A stretch of 64,000 nt of DNA from Nitrospira japonica (GTDB lineage Bacteria; Nitrospirota; Nitrospiria; Nitrospirales; Nitrospiraceae), in contig NZ_LT828648.1 of the NCBI RefSeq assembly GCF_900169565.1, positions 2,392,501-2,456,500 of the forward strand, read 5' to 3'. Under the pieces are notes generated by a model. It was not told the DNA's origin and did no database searches. It worked only from the letters and a program-made list of their open reading frames with translations. The position numbers were made by a program, and so were the translations under genes. Shown one piece after another: positions 16,900 through 26,283 of this stretch (position 1 is the first letter of the stretch; every line of letters starts with the position of its first letter).

Positions 16900-17535
16900 C
16901 TACTTGTGATCTGTTGCGGGAGAGCGAAAGAGTAATCCAGTAGTCGAAATCCGGAGCTCGTACGTCGCCTGATCACGGGCGGGGATAAATGCTGCCGACC
17001 CGTACTCCGCGTCGACAAGGGGTGCGAGCCAGGCATAGCGGCGCCGCAAGGTGAACACATCGATCAACCGGTCGCTGGAGAGGGCGTAGATGGTCCGCGG
17101 CTTCGCCCGCTCGTCAGCAATGTCGTGGTACCGTCCCGAGATCCGATCCAATTCGTACGCCGTATGCAGGCCGATGAGGTTCGCCCAGGACTTCCACTTC
17201 AAGATGTGCGCATCGACATATATTTCATTGCCGCCCAAGGCATAGGTTTCCAGGCGTCCGTCCGGAAAGCGCATGGTCACGAGAAATTCTTCCGGACCAG
17301 TCGATTCCGCGCGAATCGTTGCGGCGAGATCTTCTCGCGTCAACGCCTGATAGCCCTGCAGCGACAGATGGATCGTGAGAAGCAGCAGCCCGGCGGCAAG
17401 GCAGGCTAAGGCCACCCCGCTGTGCAGGGAAAAACGGAGAAACCGCCGCCGGCGAACCGCAGCCACAGCAGTCCAGAGAAATGCCAGGCCCAGCACACCG
17501 AAACCGATCGCGACGACGGTCAACGTAGAATCCAT
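16900..17535 (-). CDS. Hypothetical membrane-anchored protein
   Basis: Two hydrophobic helices lie at about 5-25 and 36-60, followed by an extracytoplasmic-looking domain of about 150 residues rich in Leu, Arg and Tyr. No known domain is recognised. I have the impression that similar 200-residue two-helix proteins occur widely in environmental bacteria, but cannot confirm this here. ATG 17535 follows gggagagaacaag. The gene stands alone on the minus strand; the next minus-strand gene ends in the opposite direction of any obvious partner, so context gives no role. Confidence 0.72.
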   Translation of the reverse strand: MDSTLTVVAIGFGVLGLAFLWTAVAAVRRRRFLRFSLHSGVALACLAAGLLLLTIHLSLQGYQALTREDLAATIRAESTGPEEFLVTMRFPDGRLETYALGGNEIYVDAHILKWKSWANLIGLHTAYELDRISGRYHDIADERAKPRTIYALSSDRLIDVFTLRRRYAWLAPLVDAEYGSAAFIPARDQATYELRISTTGLLFRSPATDHK

Positions 17536-17713
17536 CTTGTTCTCTCCCAGAGCGATTGTTGCTCAGGCGTTGACGACTGTCACGTGAAAAGCTGCTAGTT
17601 CAGAGCGGGGAGATTCTTGCGCTACGAGTGGGGAGAAAACGGAATCGATTTCCACTTAGACGACATGGAACAGTGATTTGGAAAAGCGCTTCCATGCGTC
17701 GCTGCCCTCTCGT

Positions 17714-20164
17714 TCAGGGTCCAGAGGTCGTGCCGACGGTTAACGGCCGGAGTTCCCAGTTCCAGGTGTAGACTTCGCTTCTGTTGGAGGCCGACTGCTG
17801 CTGGAGGGCTTGGAGGGCGACGTCTGGCAAGACCGTGCCCGGCGGCAGCATACTCATAAACCCCATCGACGCCGCCACATCAACGGTCTTAGTCCCCGTG
17901 AACGCGACCGTGGGACCTTGATAAATATTCTTTTCCGAAACGACCAGCAGAAGCCAGCCGACGCCGGAAAAGTATTTGGTGACGATCAGCGGATCGCCGG
18001 GGCACGTTTTCTTGAAGAAGGCGTTGCGACTGGTAGCCGAGACCTTGATGCTATGGAAATCTCCGCCGTCCAACCCCACCACGTTCATGTAACCGAAGGC
18101 CGGCTGTAGTACAAGATTGTCGAGCGGCTGGTTCTCGAAGCTTGGAATGGTGATGGAAATCTGTCCGTCGATCGTGCAATCCCCTTCGTGTCCTGACGCG
18201 GTCCAGGTCACGGCGGTCGGCATCAAATCATATTGCGTGTTGCCTTGCATGTCCTGGAGCGGCGACGCACGCGGCTTGAACTTTAGATTCGCGCGGCTCG
18301 ACACGTAGCTGACATCGTTGTCCCCTTCCTTGACCCGCAACGTCGCCTGTGCCCATCCTGCGATATAGTCGCAGCCGACGCTGTCGCCGATGATTCGGGG
18401 CGCCGGGTCTGGCGGCAGCGGAAACTGCTGATGGGTATTGCTGACCACGATAATCAGCTCGGTCAGATTCTCATCGGCCATATCCCGGCAAAAGATCTTC
18501 TGCTCCTCTTTCGACCAGTCCTCTGGCTCTTTCCAGTCGTTGCCGATCTTCTTCACCGCCCACACATGGGCATATGGAATACTGGAGAAGAAATTTTCGA
18601 AGGTCACTTTGCGAATCCCGTTGGCGAACGTGACGCGGTGGTATCTGGCCGCCAGCGGCGTCACGGGCTTATTGAGCGTTTGGATCGTCGCCCTCAAGAA
18701 GTTCACCGGCGTAATCGGGTCAGGCTTCAAGTCGGGCGGAAACGTCTTGTCATTGGTCTTGTAGGGCCATGGCTGGGGAACCAGATCTTGATTCCAACTG
18801 CGCACGGCGTACCGCGGGAAGTGCTCGCCGAGCGGGATGACAGCATTGACCGCTTCAATCCCCCGCGGGGGGCCCACTGCGGCTTGCCAGACGGCCTTCA
18901 CGATGTTGTCGCCGAGATCGACCGACGCCGAGTAAAAGAAGAGCCATCCACCGTAACTATTCTGCGTCAACGTGAGGTTTTTATGGAGGTTGGGAAACAC
19001 CGGCGTCTTGTCACTCGAGAAGGCAAACTCTCGTAAAAGCCTGTATTCCAGCTGCGGTGTGTTTCCCAGGGCTTTCAACACCTTGTAGGCCACCCATGTC
19101 GCCGTGCTTTCGTACAGCCAGTTCTCGTCATGGGCATCGTAGGCGCACTGTCCAGCGTGCGCCAACTCATGGGCGATCGTGTCGAGCACCGACGTTCTAT
19201 CCAAGGTGTCGATGTTGATCAGCATGTAGGCGGACGACTTAGGCGGCGTGGTCGATTCCGTGGACCTGGTCGCGCCCGCTCCCTGGAGGCCGGTCAGCGT
19301 GCAGCCGGAGGGCGCTGACGACAGGCTGCATACTACGTCTCGGGGATCGACGGTGCTGCCGATTACCAAGTACATGTCGACCGCGCTGTCGGGATTACTT
19401 TCGTCGCAGAGATTCCCATTGTCCGGCAAGGGATAGGTAAAGTAATCGGGAAAGGCACGCCAGACCTTGCTTACCATCGGCGCGAAGACATTTTTTAACT
19501 CCGCTTCGGTCCCTTCTCGAATCCAGAGTCTGATGTTGGTCCCGGGCACCACATGGGTCTTCCAATTCGGATCCATCTTGGTCACGGTAATACATCGGGC
19601 CTGCGCCTGGCTTCTGTTTGCGACCCGCCGCAGCAGACTCTCGCCATGAGGCGCCTGTGAGCTTTTCTTGTCCGTTCGGCGGCGGTTGAAGACGCTGATC
19701 TCATTGCTGGGTCGGGCCCGGATGGGGGCGAGATCGGCCAAGAGTTCCTTACTCAAGGTCGCGGCTTTCTCCTCAATCTCGGCAAAGAGGGCGCGACCGG
19801 CTTCCCAGTCGATGACCGGACTGCGAAACCGCGCATCGAGACGCGGATCGTGGTAGAGGGCAAATGCGCGTTCCCTGAGAGAGCCTTCATAGCTGATGGT
19901 CCCCGCTTCAAGCGCGGCCGCGATCAGGTCTTCGCTCGTTGCCGGGGGATCTTTGGGGGCTTTCGGCTGGTCCGTTGCGGGCGGAGCGGTGGCATCCACC
20001 TGGGCTTCCTCTAGGGGTTTAGGCTGGTCGTTGGCAGCGGGAGCAGTCTTTTTCTCTGCCGGGCGTTCGGGCGAGGCCCGGGAGACGAGCGCAGAACCGG
20101 CAGTCAAGAAGGCGAGCAGGGAGACGGTCAGAATGAGGCTGCCAATCCGACGAGTGGCCGTCAT
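17714..20164 (-). CDS. Large secreted putative zinc metallopeptidase
   Basis: The ATG at 20164 gives an 816-residue protein with a clear signal peptide (basic MTATRRIG, then a Leu-rich core and cleavage near residue 30). A Pro/Ala/Lys-rich segment follows (about 30-85). HELAH at about residues 332-336, with a downstream NWLYESTATW whose Glu could be the third ligand, gives a gluzincin-like zinc site. The rest of the protein (about 480-816) looks like beta-rich domains. Substrate is unknown; location is probably periplasm or outside the cell. A longer frame starts at 20233 but adds a non-signal extension. The HExxH assignment is by motif only. Confidence 0.75.
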   Translation of the reverse strand: MTATRRIGSLILTVSLLAFLTAGSALVSRASPERPAEKKTAPAANDQPKPLEEAQVDATAPPATDQPKAPKDPPATSEDLIAAALEAGTISYEGSLRERAFALYHDPRLDARFRSPVIDWEAGRALFAEIEEKAATLSKELLADLAPIRARPSNEISVFNRRRTDKKSSQAPHGESLLRRVANRSQAQARCITVTKMDPNWKTHVVPGTNIRLWIREGTEAELKNVFAPMVSKVWRAFPDYFTYPLPDNGNLCDESNPDSAVDMYLVIGSTVDPRDVVCSLSSAPSGCTLTGLQGAGATRSTESTTPPKSSAYMLINIDTLDRTSVLDTIAHELAHAGQCAYDAHDENWLYESTATWVAYKVLKALGNTPQLEYRLLREFAFSSDKTPVFPNLHKNLTLTQNSYGGWLFFYSASVDLGDNIVKAVWQAAVGPPRGIEAVNAVIPLGEHFPRYAVRSWNQDLVPQPWPYKTNDKTFPPDLKPDPITPVNFLRATIQTLNKPVTPLAARYHRVTFANGIRKVTFENFFSSIPYAHVWAVKKIGNDWKEPEDWSKEEQKIFCRDMADENLTELIIVVSNTHQQFPLPPDPAPRIIGDSVGCDYIAGWAQATLRVKEGDNDVSYVSSRANLKFKPRASPLQDMQGNTQYDLMPTAVTWTASGHEGDCTIDGQISITIPSFENQPLDNLVLQPAFGYMNVVGLDGGDFHSIKVSATSRNAFFKKTCPGDPLIVTKYFSGVGWLLLVVSEKNIYQGPTVAFTGTKTVDVAASMGFMSMLPPGTVLPDVALQALQQQSASNRSEVYTWNWELRPLTVGTTSGP

Positions 20165-20420
20165 GCGTTGGCCGCGCTCCGATGAGAATCGAGGGCACTG
20201 TCGCTCGCGGATTCTAAGGAAGGTCAGGGACAAAAGCTAGAGGAGGAAAAAAAGAGGAAAGGACAGAAAGTGGGACAGCAACTGTTGAACATCGAGTATG
20301 AGCCATCCGATTCGGATTTCAGTGTCAAAGAAAAGAGGACAGTCAGTTATATTCGACTATTGATAGAGGCTTTTGCCATGGCGTATCGTTCATGATCAAT
20401 CCTTTTTGGGAGGAACTTTC

Positions 20421-20888
20421 ATGGCAATCTGGAAACCCCGACGATGGGCTTCTGCGCTTGTATATAGCGTCGCCCTTGCGGCGATGGATTCGACCATTCA
20501 CGCCGCACCGCCCACCATCGATCCCTGCACGTTCGTCACACCAGCGGAAGTGGAACAAGTGATCGGCAAGCTCAAGGGCGCACCGACCAGCGAAACGCTG
20601 GGTGATGGGGTGAGATGCAGTTACAACTTTGCTGACGAGAACAACGAGCTCGAAATCTGGGCTTCCGGGGGGGCCTGGTCGAAGCTGTTGCACAAAGACG
20701 CGAAACAGCCGGTCATGGTGAAAGGCCTTGGCGACGAGGCTTTCATGGATCGGGGTAAGAACGATCCCGAAGCGGTGGATCTCTACATCAAGAAAGGAGC
20801 CATCTTGATCGTGCTCATGACGAGAAAAGGTCCAGGCGATGAAGAGAAACTGAAGACCCTGGGCAAGAAAGCTGTAGGCCGGTTGTAA
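20421..20888 (+). CDS. Secreted DUF3558-like hypothetical protein
   Basis: ATG 20421 has a good site (gggaggaactttc) and gives a 155-residue protein with a signal peptide ending near HAAPP. The mature part has two cysteines (DPCTFVTPAEVEQVIG and VRCSYNF), a VKGLGDEAFMDRG segment and a short C-terminal helix. This order of motifs resembles DUF3558-type lipoprotein domains and recurs in the gene at 28975-29463. Function unknown; the two-cysteine pattern suggests a disulfide in the periplasm. Confidence 0.7.
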   Translation: MAIWKPRRWASALVYSVALAAMDSTIHAAPPTIDPCTFVTPAEVEQVIGKLKGAPTSETLGDGVRCSYNFADENNELEIWASGGAWSKLLHKDAKQPVMVKGLGDEAFMDRGKNDPEAVDLYIKKGAILIVLMTRKGPGDEEKLKTLGKKAVGRL

Positions 20889-20927
20889 TTCGCCGACCAG
20901 AAAATGGACAACTTCGATTCAGGAAGT

Positions 20928-21040
20928 TTTCGGCATCCGCATTTGCCAACCGTATCTGATCGGCAAGTCTGGCGACCTGAACCTCGGCAATTCTCGACAT
21001 CAGTCCAGCGTTCGGCTTCATATCATTCTTCAGCTACAAA
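20928..21040 (+). repeat. Dispersed repeat, copy C
   Basis: The segment ttcggcatccgc (from 20930), then tcggcaagtctggcgacctg and aacctcggcaattctcgac, matches copies A and B at most positions and in the same orientation. As with them, it begins shortly after the stop of a plus-strand gene. The distal hairpin seen in A and B is not evident. The next gene starts 6 nt after the end of the matching region. Confidence 0.72.
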
Positions 21041-21045
21041 GAACG

Positions 21046-21573
21046 ATGAAGATCGTCATCATCGGCAACAGTGGTAGTGGCAAGACCTGGCTGGCTCGAG
21101 AGCTCGCCGGCCGGGCTTGTATGCCGCTGATCCATCTGGATGAGATCTTTTGGGAACCAGGCGGCTTCGACAAAAGGCGCAGTAGCGAGAGCATGGCGTC
21201 ACTCATTCGCGACAGCAGGCTCAGTGAGAGCTGGGTCGCCGAGGGTGTCTTCGGCGAGCTTGCCAAGGACTATCTGGACGATGCCGACACCTTCATCTGG
21301 CTGGATCTTCCGTGGCAGATATGTGAAGCAAGGCTCAGGCTACGAGGCTGCGAGAGTAAGCGGCACATGAGCCGGAGTCAGTCAGAGCAGGGATTGAAGG
21401 ACCTCCTCGACTGGGCTGCCGGCTACTACTCACGTGGAGATCTGCGGTCACATGAAGGGCACAAGGCGCTGTTCGACGACTTTCGCGGCACCAAGCTGTG
21501 GATCAAGGATGAGGCTTCGGTGGCAATGTTGCTTGAAAATAGTCCTGCATTTCAGAGAGGCACGGAGTCATGA
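21046..21573 (+). CDS. P-loop kinase, DNA topology modulation/adenylate-kinase-like
   Basis: A 175-residue P-loop NTPase with Walker A GNSGSGKT at residues 7-14 and the segment PLIHLDEIFWEPGG that is typical of the FlaR/DNA topology modulation and adenylate-kinase-like family. The FIWLDLPWQICEARLRLR lid-like region follows. The real substrate of this family is not settled. The start at 21046 lies directly after repeat copy C (aaagaacg), with no strong ribosome-binding site. Confidence 0.85.
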   Translation: MKIVIIGNSGSGKTWLARELAGRACMPLIHLDEIFWEPGGFDKRRSSESMASLIRDSRLSESWVAEGVFGELAKDYLDDADTFIWLDLPWQICEARLRLRGCESKRHMSRSQSEQGLKDLLDWAAGYYSRGDLRSHEGHKALFDDFRGTKLWIKDEASVAMLLENSPAFQRGTES

Positions 21574-21645
21574 TCGCAGATCATTGACCAGTGACGTAGG
21601 CGTTATAGCTGGCTTCTTGCCCTGTTTGCTGGAGGTCTCGACGAT

Positions 21646-22218
21646 ATGGCCAAATTCTATACAGAATTGAATGACGGGATCCGGCAGTTCATCGCCGCGC
21701 AACATATGTTCTTCAATGCCTCAGCACCGAACGAGGGACGCATCAATGTGTCGCCCAAGGGGCTGGACACGTTTCGTATCCTGAATGACAAGCAGGTCGC
21801 CTATCTGGACTTGACTGGCAGCGAAAACGAAACGGCCGCTCATGTCGCGGAAAACGGTAGGTTGACCCTGATGTTCTGCAGCTTCGAGGAAAAGCCGTCA
21901 ATCCTGCGTCTCTACGGAAAGGGACGCGTCGTTCTCCCGCGTGATAACCAGTGGCAAGAGCTGTACAACCATTTCCCGACGATCGTCGGGGAACGGCAGA
22001 TCGTGGTGCTCGATATCGAGTCCATCATGACCACGTGCGGATTTGCCGTGCCGCTTTTCGAATTCAAAGGGCAGCGCACGTTGTTGCCGGACTGGTCCTG
22101 CAAGATGGGCGAGGAACGGCTCAACGAGTATCGCCGGGAACGCAACCAACGGAGCATTGACGGGCTGCCGACGTATTTGAACGAACAGCCGCCGGACTCA
22201 ACTCACTCCTCCATGTAA
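21646..22218 (+). CDS. Pyridoxamine 5'-phosphate oxidase family (FMN-binding split barrel)
   Basis: The 190-residue protein has the split-barrel pattern of short PNPOx-like proteins: RINVSPKGLDTFRIL, then VAYLDLTGSENETAAHV, LMFCSFEEKPSILRLYGKG and a C-terminal region with CGFAVPLFEF. Members bind FMN or F420 and reduce small molecules; the substrate here is unknown. ATG 21646 is preceded by ggaggtctcgac. It follows the P-loop kinase gene by 72 nt on the same strand. Confidence 0.9.
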   Translation: MAKFYTELNDGIRQFIAAQHMFFNASAPNEGRINVSPKGLDTFRILNDKQVAYLDLTGSENETAAHVAENGRLTLMFCSFEEKPSILRLYGKGRVVLPRDNQWQELYNHFPTIVGERQIVVLDIESIMTTCGFAVPLFEFKGQRTLLPDWSCKMGEERLNEYRRERNQRSIDGLPTYLNEQPPDSTHSSM

Positions 22219-22271
22219 CCCAAGTCGGAGTTAGGCGCAAATCACTCGAGAAGAAGAATGTCGATCTGGCA

Positions 22272-23027
22272 TTAGCCGCCGTCCGTCCCCAAATAGGATC
22301 CGATGCCGTAGCGTTCGAGAAACGATGTCATGAGCGTGAGAGAGTCGCTGTAGATTGCGAGACCGAAGACCACGAGGAACACACCGCTGATGCTGGACAT
22401 GACTCCAATATATCTATGGACGCGCTTGAAAGATGAGAGGAATCGCTCCATCCCCATGGCTGCTGTGAAGAGCGGCAGGCCCAAACCAATCGAATAAAAG
22501 GCAAGCAGGGTGACCCCATCGGCTAGGGTGTCGGTCGTGCTTGCGTACATGAGCATGGCCCCGAGCACCGGGCCGACACAGGGAGTCCAACCGGCGGCAA
22601 AGGTGGCTCCAATCAGCAGCGAACCGGCATATCCGGCAGGGCGACTTCTCAGATGAATGCGCTTCTCAGTCATCAGAAACCTGAGCTTCACGAGTCCCAT
22701 CGTATAGAGCCCGAAGACAATGATAAGAATCCCGCCCGCTTTGCGTATGAACTGCTGATGATCGGTCAGCAGCTGGCCGATCAGACTGGCTGAAGCGCCG
22801 AACGCGATGAATACGAGCGAAAAGCCCGCGATGAACAGCAAGGCATTGACGACGATCGTCATGCGTTCGAGACGCCGTTCGGCGGCATCAGTCAGCTGAT
22901 TCAGCGAAAGACCGGTGATGTACATCAGATAGGAAGGGACAAGCGGCAACACACAGGGAGACACAAATGAGAGAAGGCCTGCGAGGAATGCGGCCAGGAG
23001 GGACGTCTGAGGAAGAGAGTCGAGCAT
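22272..23027 (-). CDS. ccdA: CcdA-like cytochrome c biogenesis/thiol transporter
   Basis: This 251-residue protein has six hydrophobic segments. The two cysteine-containing motifs of CcdA are present: SFVSPCVLPLVPSYL in helix 1 and GWTPCVGPVLGAML in helix 4. It passes electrons from cytosolic thioredoxin to thiol-disulfide proteins outside the membrane. The TlpA-like gene lies 27 nt upstream on the same strand and is a natural partner, with DsrE ahead of it. Its reading frame is complete. Confidence 0.95.
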   Translation of the reverse strand: MLDSLPQTSLLAAFLAGLLSFVSPCVLPLVPSYLMYITGLSLNQLTDAAERRLERMTIVVNALLFIAGFSLVFIAFGASASLIGQLLTDHQQFIRKAGGILIIVFGLYTMGLVKLRFLMTEKRIHLRSRPAGYAGSLLIGATFAAGWTPCVGPVLGAMLMYASTTDTLADGVTLLAFYSIGLGLPLFTAAMGMERFLSSFKRVHRYIGVMSSISGVFLVVFGLAIYSDSLTLMTSFLERYGIGSYLGTDGG

Positions 23028-23054
23028 GTGTCTGTTCGGAAGCAGAGGAAAAGG

Positions 23055-23549
23055 CTATTTTAAAGTTGCGAGAAACTCGCGGAACTGAGGGTTCTGAAGC
23101 ACTCCTCCCCCTCGATGGACCAGTACGATGCTTCCCTGATCATCCATCAGCACATACGTTGGAGTGGCATTGACCTTGAAGGCCTGCGCCACCCAGCGAT
23201 CTTCGTCGTACGCAGTCGGATAGACGAACATTCCGGATCGCTCTTTGACAAATCGCTCCACGTTCGATCTGGTGTCGGCGAATCCAATTGAGACGACACC
23301 GAGCTGCGTCGGCTTCTCGTGCTGATAGAATTCGCTGAGGAGCGGCAGATCACGTTGGCACACTTTGCACCACGGTGCCCAGAACACGAATAAGGCCGGC
23401 CGGCCTTTCTGTGTTTGGTTGTTGTAGCTCTCGCCCGAGAACGTGACCAATTCGAAAGCCGGCGCCGGCATCGCAGCTGCTGCCAGGAGGTCCGCCGGAC
23501 TGGAGAGCAAGAGGAGGAATATGGCAATACTGACGATAGCCTGGTTCAT
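23055..23549 (-). CDS. TlpA/ResA-like periplasmic thioredoxin
   Basis: A signal peptide (Leu-rich, ending near LLAAAAMP) is followed by a thioredoxin fold with the redox motif WCKVC (C61 and C64) in FVFWAPWCKVCQRDL, and a cis-Pro segment NATPTYVLMDDQG. It would reduce disulfides in apo-cytochrome c or other exported proteins, fed with electrons by the CcdA protein encoded next. ATG 23549 has ggaggt 8 nt upstream; GTG 23555 sits too close to it. Confidence 0.93.
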   Translation of the reverse strand: MNQAIVSIAIFLLLLSSPADLLAAAAMPAPAFELVTFSGESYNNQTQKGRPALFVFWAPWCKVCQRDLPLLSEFYQHEKPTQLGVVSIGFADTRSNVERFVKERSGMFVYPTAYDEDRWVAQAFKVNATPTYVLMDDQGSIVLVHRGGGVLQNPQFREFLATLK

Positions 23550-23566
23550 GACCACGCACCTCCTCT

Positions 23567-24043
23567 TCAGGGCTTGATATAGAGATAGCCTTCCTTCTGC
23601 AGATCTGCGATGCGCTTGACCGCCACCGGATGCTGTGTGGCGACGAATCCCTTCGCGAGATTGTCAAGGGTCCTGCCGAACGCTTTCATGGAGACCTGGC
23701 ACATCTCCGCTTTCGTGCCCTTCTCGATAATCTGATCGAACCGCTTGGTCATTTCCGGATCCATTCTGTCTTTCTCGAACAGCTCCAAGGCCGGTCCATG
23801 GACGACCAGCTCGACATCGATCTTGTCGGGTCCTCCTTCCGCATCAATATGTTTGTTGATGAGGGCAAGGGCGTACTTCGCCACTTCCGGATCTTTTCCG
23901 TCGACATGGTAGAGCACCTTGACCTTTCCCTGTTCCTGTCCCTCAGCTGCGGCCGCTCGATTCTGGATCAACGGCAACGCCAACGTCACTGCGAGAGCGA
24001 AGACAGCGAACGGCGTCAGTGTGCGACTCGGCATGGTCAACAT
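23567..24043 (-). CDS. Exported DsrE family protein
   Basis: ATG 24043 is preceded by aaggaggttcac, a near-perfect ribosome-binding site. The 158-residue protein has a signal peptide (residues 1-30) and then a DsrE-like fold (KVKVLYHVDGKDPEVAKYAL, VELVVHGPALELF, and a cysteine in KAEMCQVSMKAFG). The DsrE family transfers sulfur or binds small ligands. Being exported and sitting directly before TlpA and CcdA, it probably works in periplasmic thiol or sulfur chemistry. Confidence 0.9.
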   Translation of the reverse strand: MLTMPSRTLTPFAVFALAVTLALPLIQNRAAAAEGQEQGKVKVLYHVDGKDPEVAKYALALINKHIDAEGGPDKIDVELVVHGPALELFEKDRMDPEMTKRFDQIIEKGTKAEMCQVSMKAFGRTLDNLAKGFVATQHPVAVKRIADLQKEGYLYIKP

Positions 24044-24188
24044 GTGAACCTCCTTGGTGTGATCAAACGTGATGTGATATGGCATCGAGCTCATGCGCCC
24101 ATCGTACGGCGCATGGAGATCAACCCGGTAGGGGAGGCTGCGCAAATAGAGGAACTATTCTTCCCCTATGATCCAGGGGAAGATGCCC

Positions 24189-24857
24189 CTACTGCTTCGA
24201 CTGTTGTTGGGTGAAAAAAACCGCCGCTTGCGCGCGACGGGTGACTTGCAGCTTCTGGAAGATGTTTTCGAGGTAATGTCCGACGGTCTTGTCGCTCAAG
24301 TTCAAGGTTAGGGCTATTTCTTTATTGGTCTTACCTTCCGCAACCAAGGCCAGCACTCGTTCCTCCTGCGGTGACAAGGGGTCGTGTTTATGCTGCGGTG
24401 CAGGAGTGGACATGGATCGGACTTTGGCGAGCACCCGCTGCGTGACGGCCGAATCCAGGATCGACCGTCCTGACGCCACCGTCATGACGGCTTGGATGAG
24501 CTGCTTGCTGCTCACTTCCTTCAGGAGGAAACCATCGGCTCCCGCTAGTATGGTGGCCAGCACGGCATCATCGTCCGCGAAGGAGGTCAAGAACAGCACC
24601 CTCGTATCCCGATGATGGGCGCGAATCGTTCGACACGCCTCGATTCCGCTCCCATCCGGAAGCCTCACGTCCATCAGGACGACCTGCGGCTTCAGTTTCG
24701 CGGCTTCACGCACAGCATCGGCCATGGTGCCGGCTTCGCCGACGACGTGAAACGCTCCAGCTTCAGTGAACAATGTCCGCAAACCAATACGAAGGACTTC
24801 ATGATCGTCCACGAGCAAGAGCCGGATTGGTTTCGTCTCAGATTGAGGCTTCATCAT
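24189..24857 (-). CDS. NarL/LuxR-family response regulator
   Basis: The receiver domain (about 10-130) has the acidic pocket VDDHE, the phospho-acceptor D63 in VLMDVRLPDGSG, and the conserved Lys in LLKEVSS. The C-terminal LuxR helix-turn-helix spans LSPQEERVLALVAEGKTNKE to LQVTRRAQA. The gene overlaps the 3' end of the histidine kinase gene upstream by 20 nt, so the two are translationally coupled. The DsrE-TlpA-CcdA genes follow on the same strand 145 nt away and may be targets. Confidence 0.95.
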   Translation of the reverse strand: MMKPQSETKPIRLLLVDDHEVLRIGLRTLFTEAGAFHVVGEAGTMADAVREAAKLKPQVVLMDVRLPDGSGIEACRTIRAHHRDTRVLFLTSFADDDAVLATILAGADGFLLKEVSSKQLIQAVMTVASGRSILDSAVTQRVLAKVRSMSTPAPQHKHDPLSPQEERVLALVAEGKTNKEIALTLNLSDKTVGHYLENIFQKLQVTRRAQAAVFFTQQQSKQ

Positions 24858-26283
24858 GCCTGTGATGGAGAAGGCATTCTATTCGTGTTCCGTGGCCCGG
24901 GCCAGACTGGACTTCAAATCGGCACCCCAACATTCTGGCACGTTTCTCCATATTCTTCAGGCCGTGGCCATGACCGTGAACCGTCGCGCGATCGAATCCG
25001 ACTCCATCGTCTTCCACCATCAGACGGATGCCGCCATCATGCAGATGGAGCGAGAGATTGATCGTGTGAGCGGATGCGTGCCGAAGTATGTTGCTCGTGG
25101 CTTCCCGGGCAATGGAGAGCATCTGCGCGGCCTGCTCAGGAGTCAACCGTTCTGCGGCTTCGGGCTTCACGTCTAACAGACAATGAAGTTGAGATGAGTT
25201 GTTCACGTCGTTCACCAGCGAAGCCAACGCCGCTTCGAGTGCGCGTCCATTGGAAATCGGGGACTCCAGACCGAGAATGTATCCTCGCAGATCCCGAATG
25301 ACTCCCTTGAGGCCCTCAGCGGCTGACCCCAATTGCGCGGCGACCTCATGATGGGCGGTCGACACCAGACGTTGGCAGCGTTCGAGATTGAGTCCGATCG
25401 CGAAGAGCGACTGGATGGTGCTGTCGTGCAGGTCTTGAGCCATTCGTTCTCGTTCACTCAGTATCTGGCGGAGCTGTCCCTCGCGCTGGCTGATCGTCTC
25501 TTTTGCCTGAATATTTTGGGCGAGAGAAGTCTGTAGGTCTGAGGTGATCTGAAAATAACTGTTCCCGATGAATCCCAACGCGAGAAGGCAGGCAATCAGG
25601 CGTAGAGAATGCCAGAACCACCAGCGATTGTCCCAGGGAATCGAGTACATGAATACAAACTCGGCCAGACCGAAGAGGAGGGCCAGACTCGCGAACAATG
25701 CATCTTCTGACTGGCCCGAGCGCCGGTAGTCTAAAAGAAAGCGTACGGCTCCTAACAGAAACAGCAGACATGCCACGCTTTGGGGAGCGACGGCTGTCGG
25801 CGTAAATTCGCCATTCCGCACCATCTCAGGGATGGATTGAGGAAACATCAGGAACCACGTTCCGATCATCACTGTACCGGCCGCGATCATCCAGGGGACC
25901 CATCGCCGCTCAGATCCGCCGACCGTGCCTCGCGACCTCCAGACGAGAAGAAAGCCAATGCCGCCGGCCAAGCTCGCCATATTCCGGAATAGAACGAATG
26001 CGTTGCCTGGTCGTGCCATCGCATGAAACTCTTCAAGGATGCCCATGCCGAGAAATCCTGCGGCCAGCGCGCGATACTTGTCAGTCGTAGATTTGCCGTA
26101 CCTGTGCGGCAGCACCATCGCCATCCCAATGGCGACGAGACCTCCCACGGCCTCTATTGTGGAATGAAGCGGTTCATACTGCCAGCGCCAGTCAGGCCAC
26201 AGAGTGTGCAGGGCGGTGCTGACGAGCAGCGCTCCTCCTCCGCACACTGTTACGACAAGATAGAGCACGAGTGGTTGGTTCAT
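24838..26283 (-). CDS. Membrane sensor histidine kinase (NarX/DesK type)
   Basis: The 481-residue protein has about seven to eight hydrophobic segments in the first 250 residues, forming a membrane sensor of unknown ligand (MASE-like, judged only by topology). A coiled linker leads to a HisKA_3 domain with the phospho-acceptor His at about residue 286 (MAQDLHDSTIQSLFAIGLNLE). A HATPase_c domain follows (N box around REATSNILRHASA, then VEDDGVGFD and GHGLKNMEKRA). It pairs with the overlapping NarL-type regulator. Confidence 0.94.
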   Translation of the reverse strand: MNQPLVLYLVVTVCGGGALLVSTALHTLWPDWRWQYEPLHSTIEAVGGLVAIGMAMVLPHRYGKSTTDKYRALAAGFLGMGILEEFHAMARPGNAFVLFRNMASLAGGIGFLLVWRSRGTVGGSERRWVPWMIAAGTVMIGTWFLMFPQSIPEMVRNGEFTPTAVAPQSVACLLFLLGAVRFLLDYRRSGQSEDALFASLALLFGLAEFVFMYSIPWDNRWWFWHSLRLIACLLALGFIGNSYFQITSDLQTSLAQNIQAKETISQREGQLRQILSERERMAQDLHDSTIQSLFAIGLNLERCQRLVSTAHHEVAAQLGSAAEGLKGVIRDLRGYILGLESPISNGRALEAALASLVNDVNNSSQLHCLLDVKPEAAERLTPEQAAQMLSIAREATSNILRHASAHTINLSLHLHDGGIRLMVEDDGVGFDRATVHGHGHGLKNMEKRARMLGCRFEVQSGPGHGTRIECLLHHRHDEASI

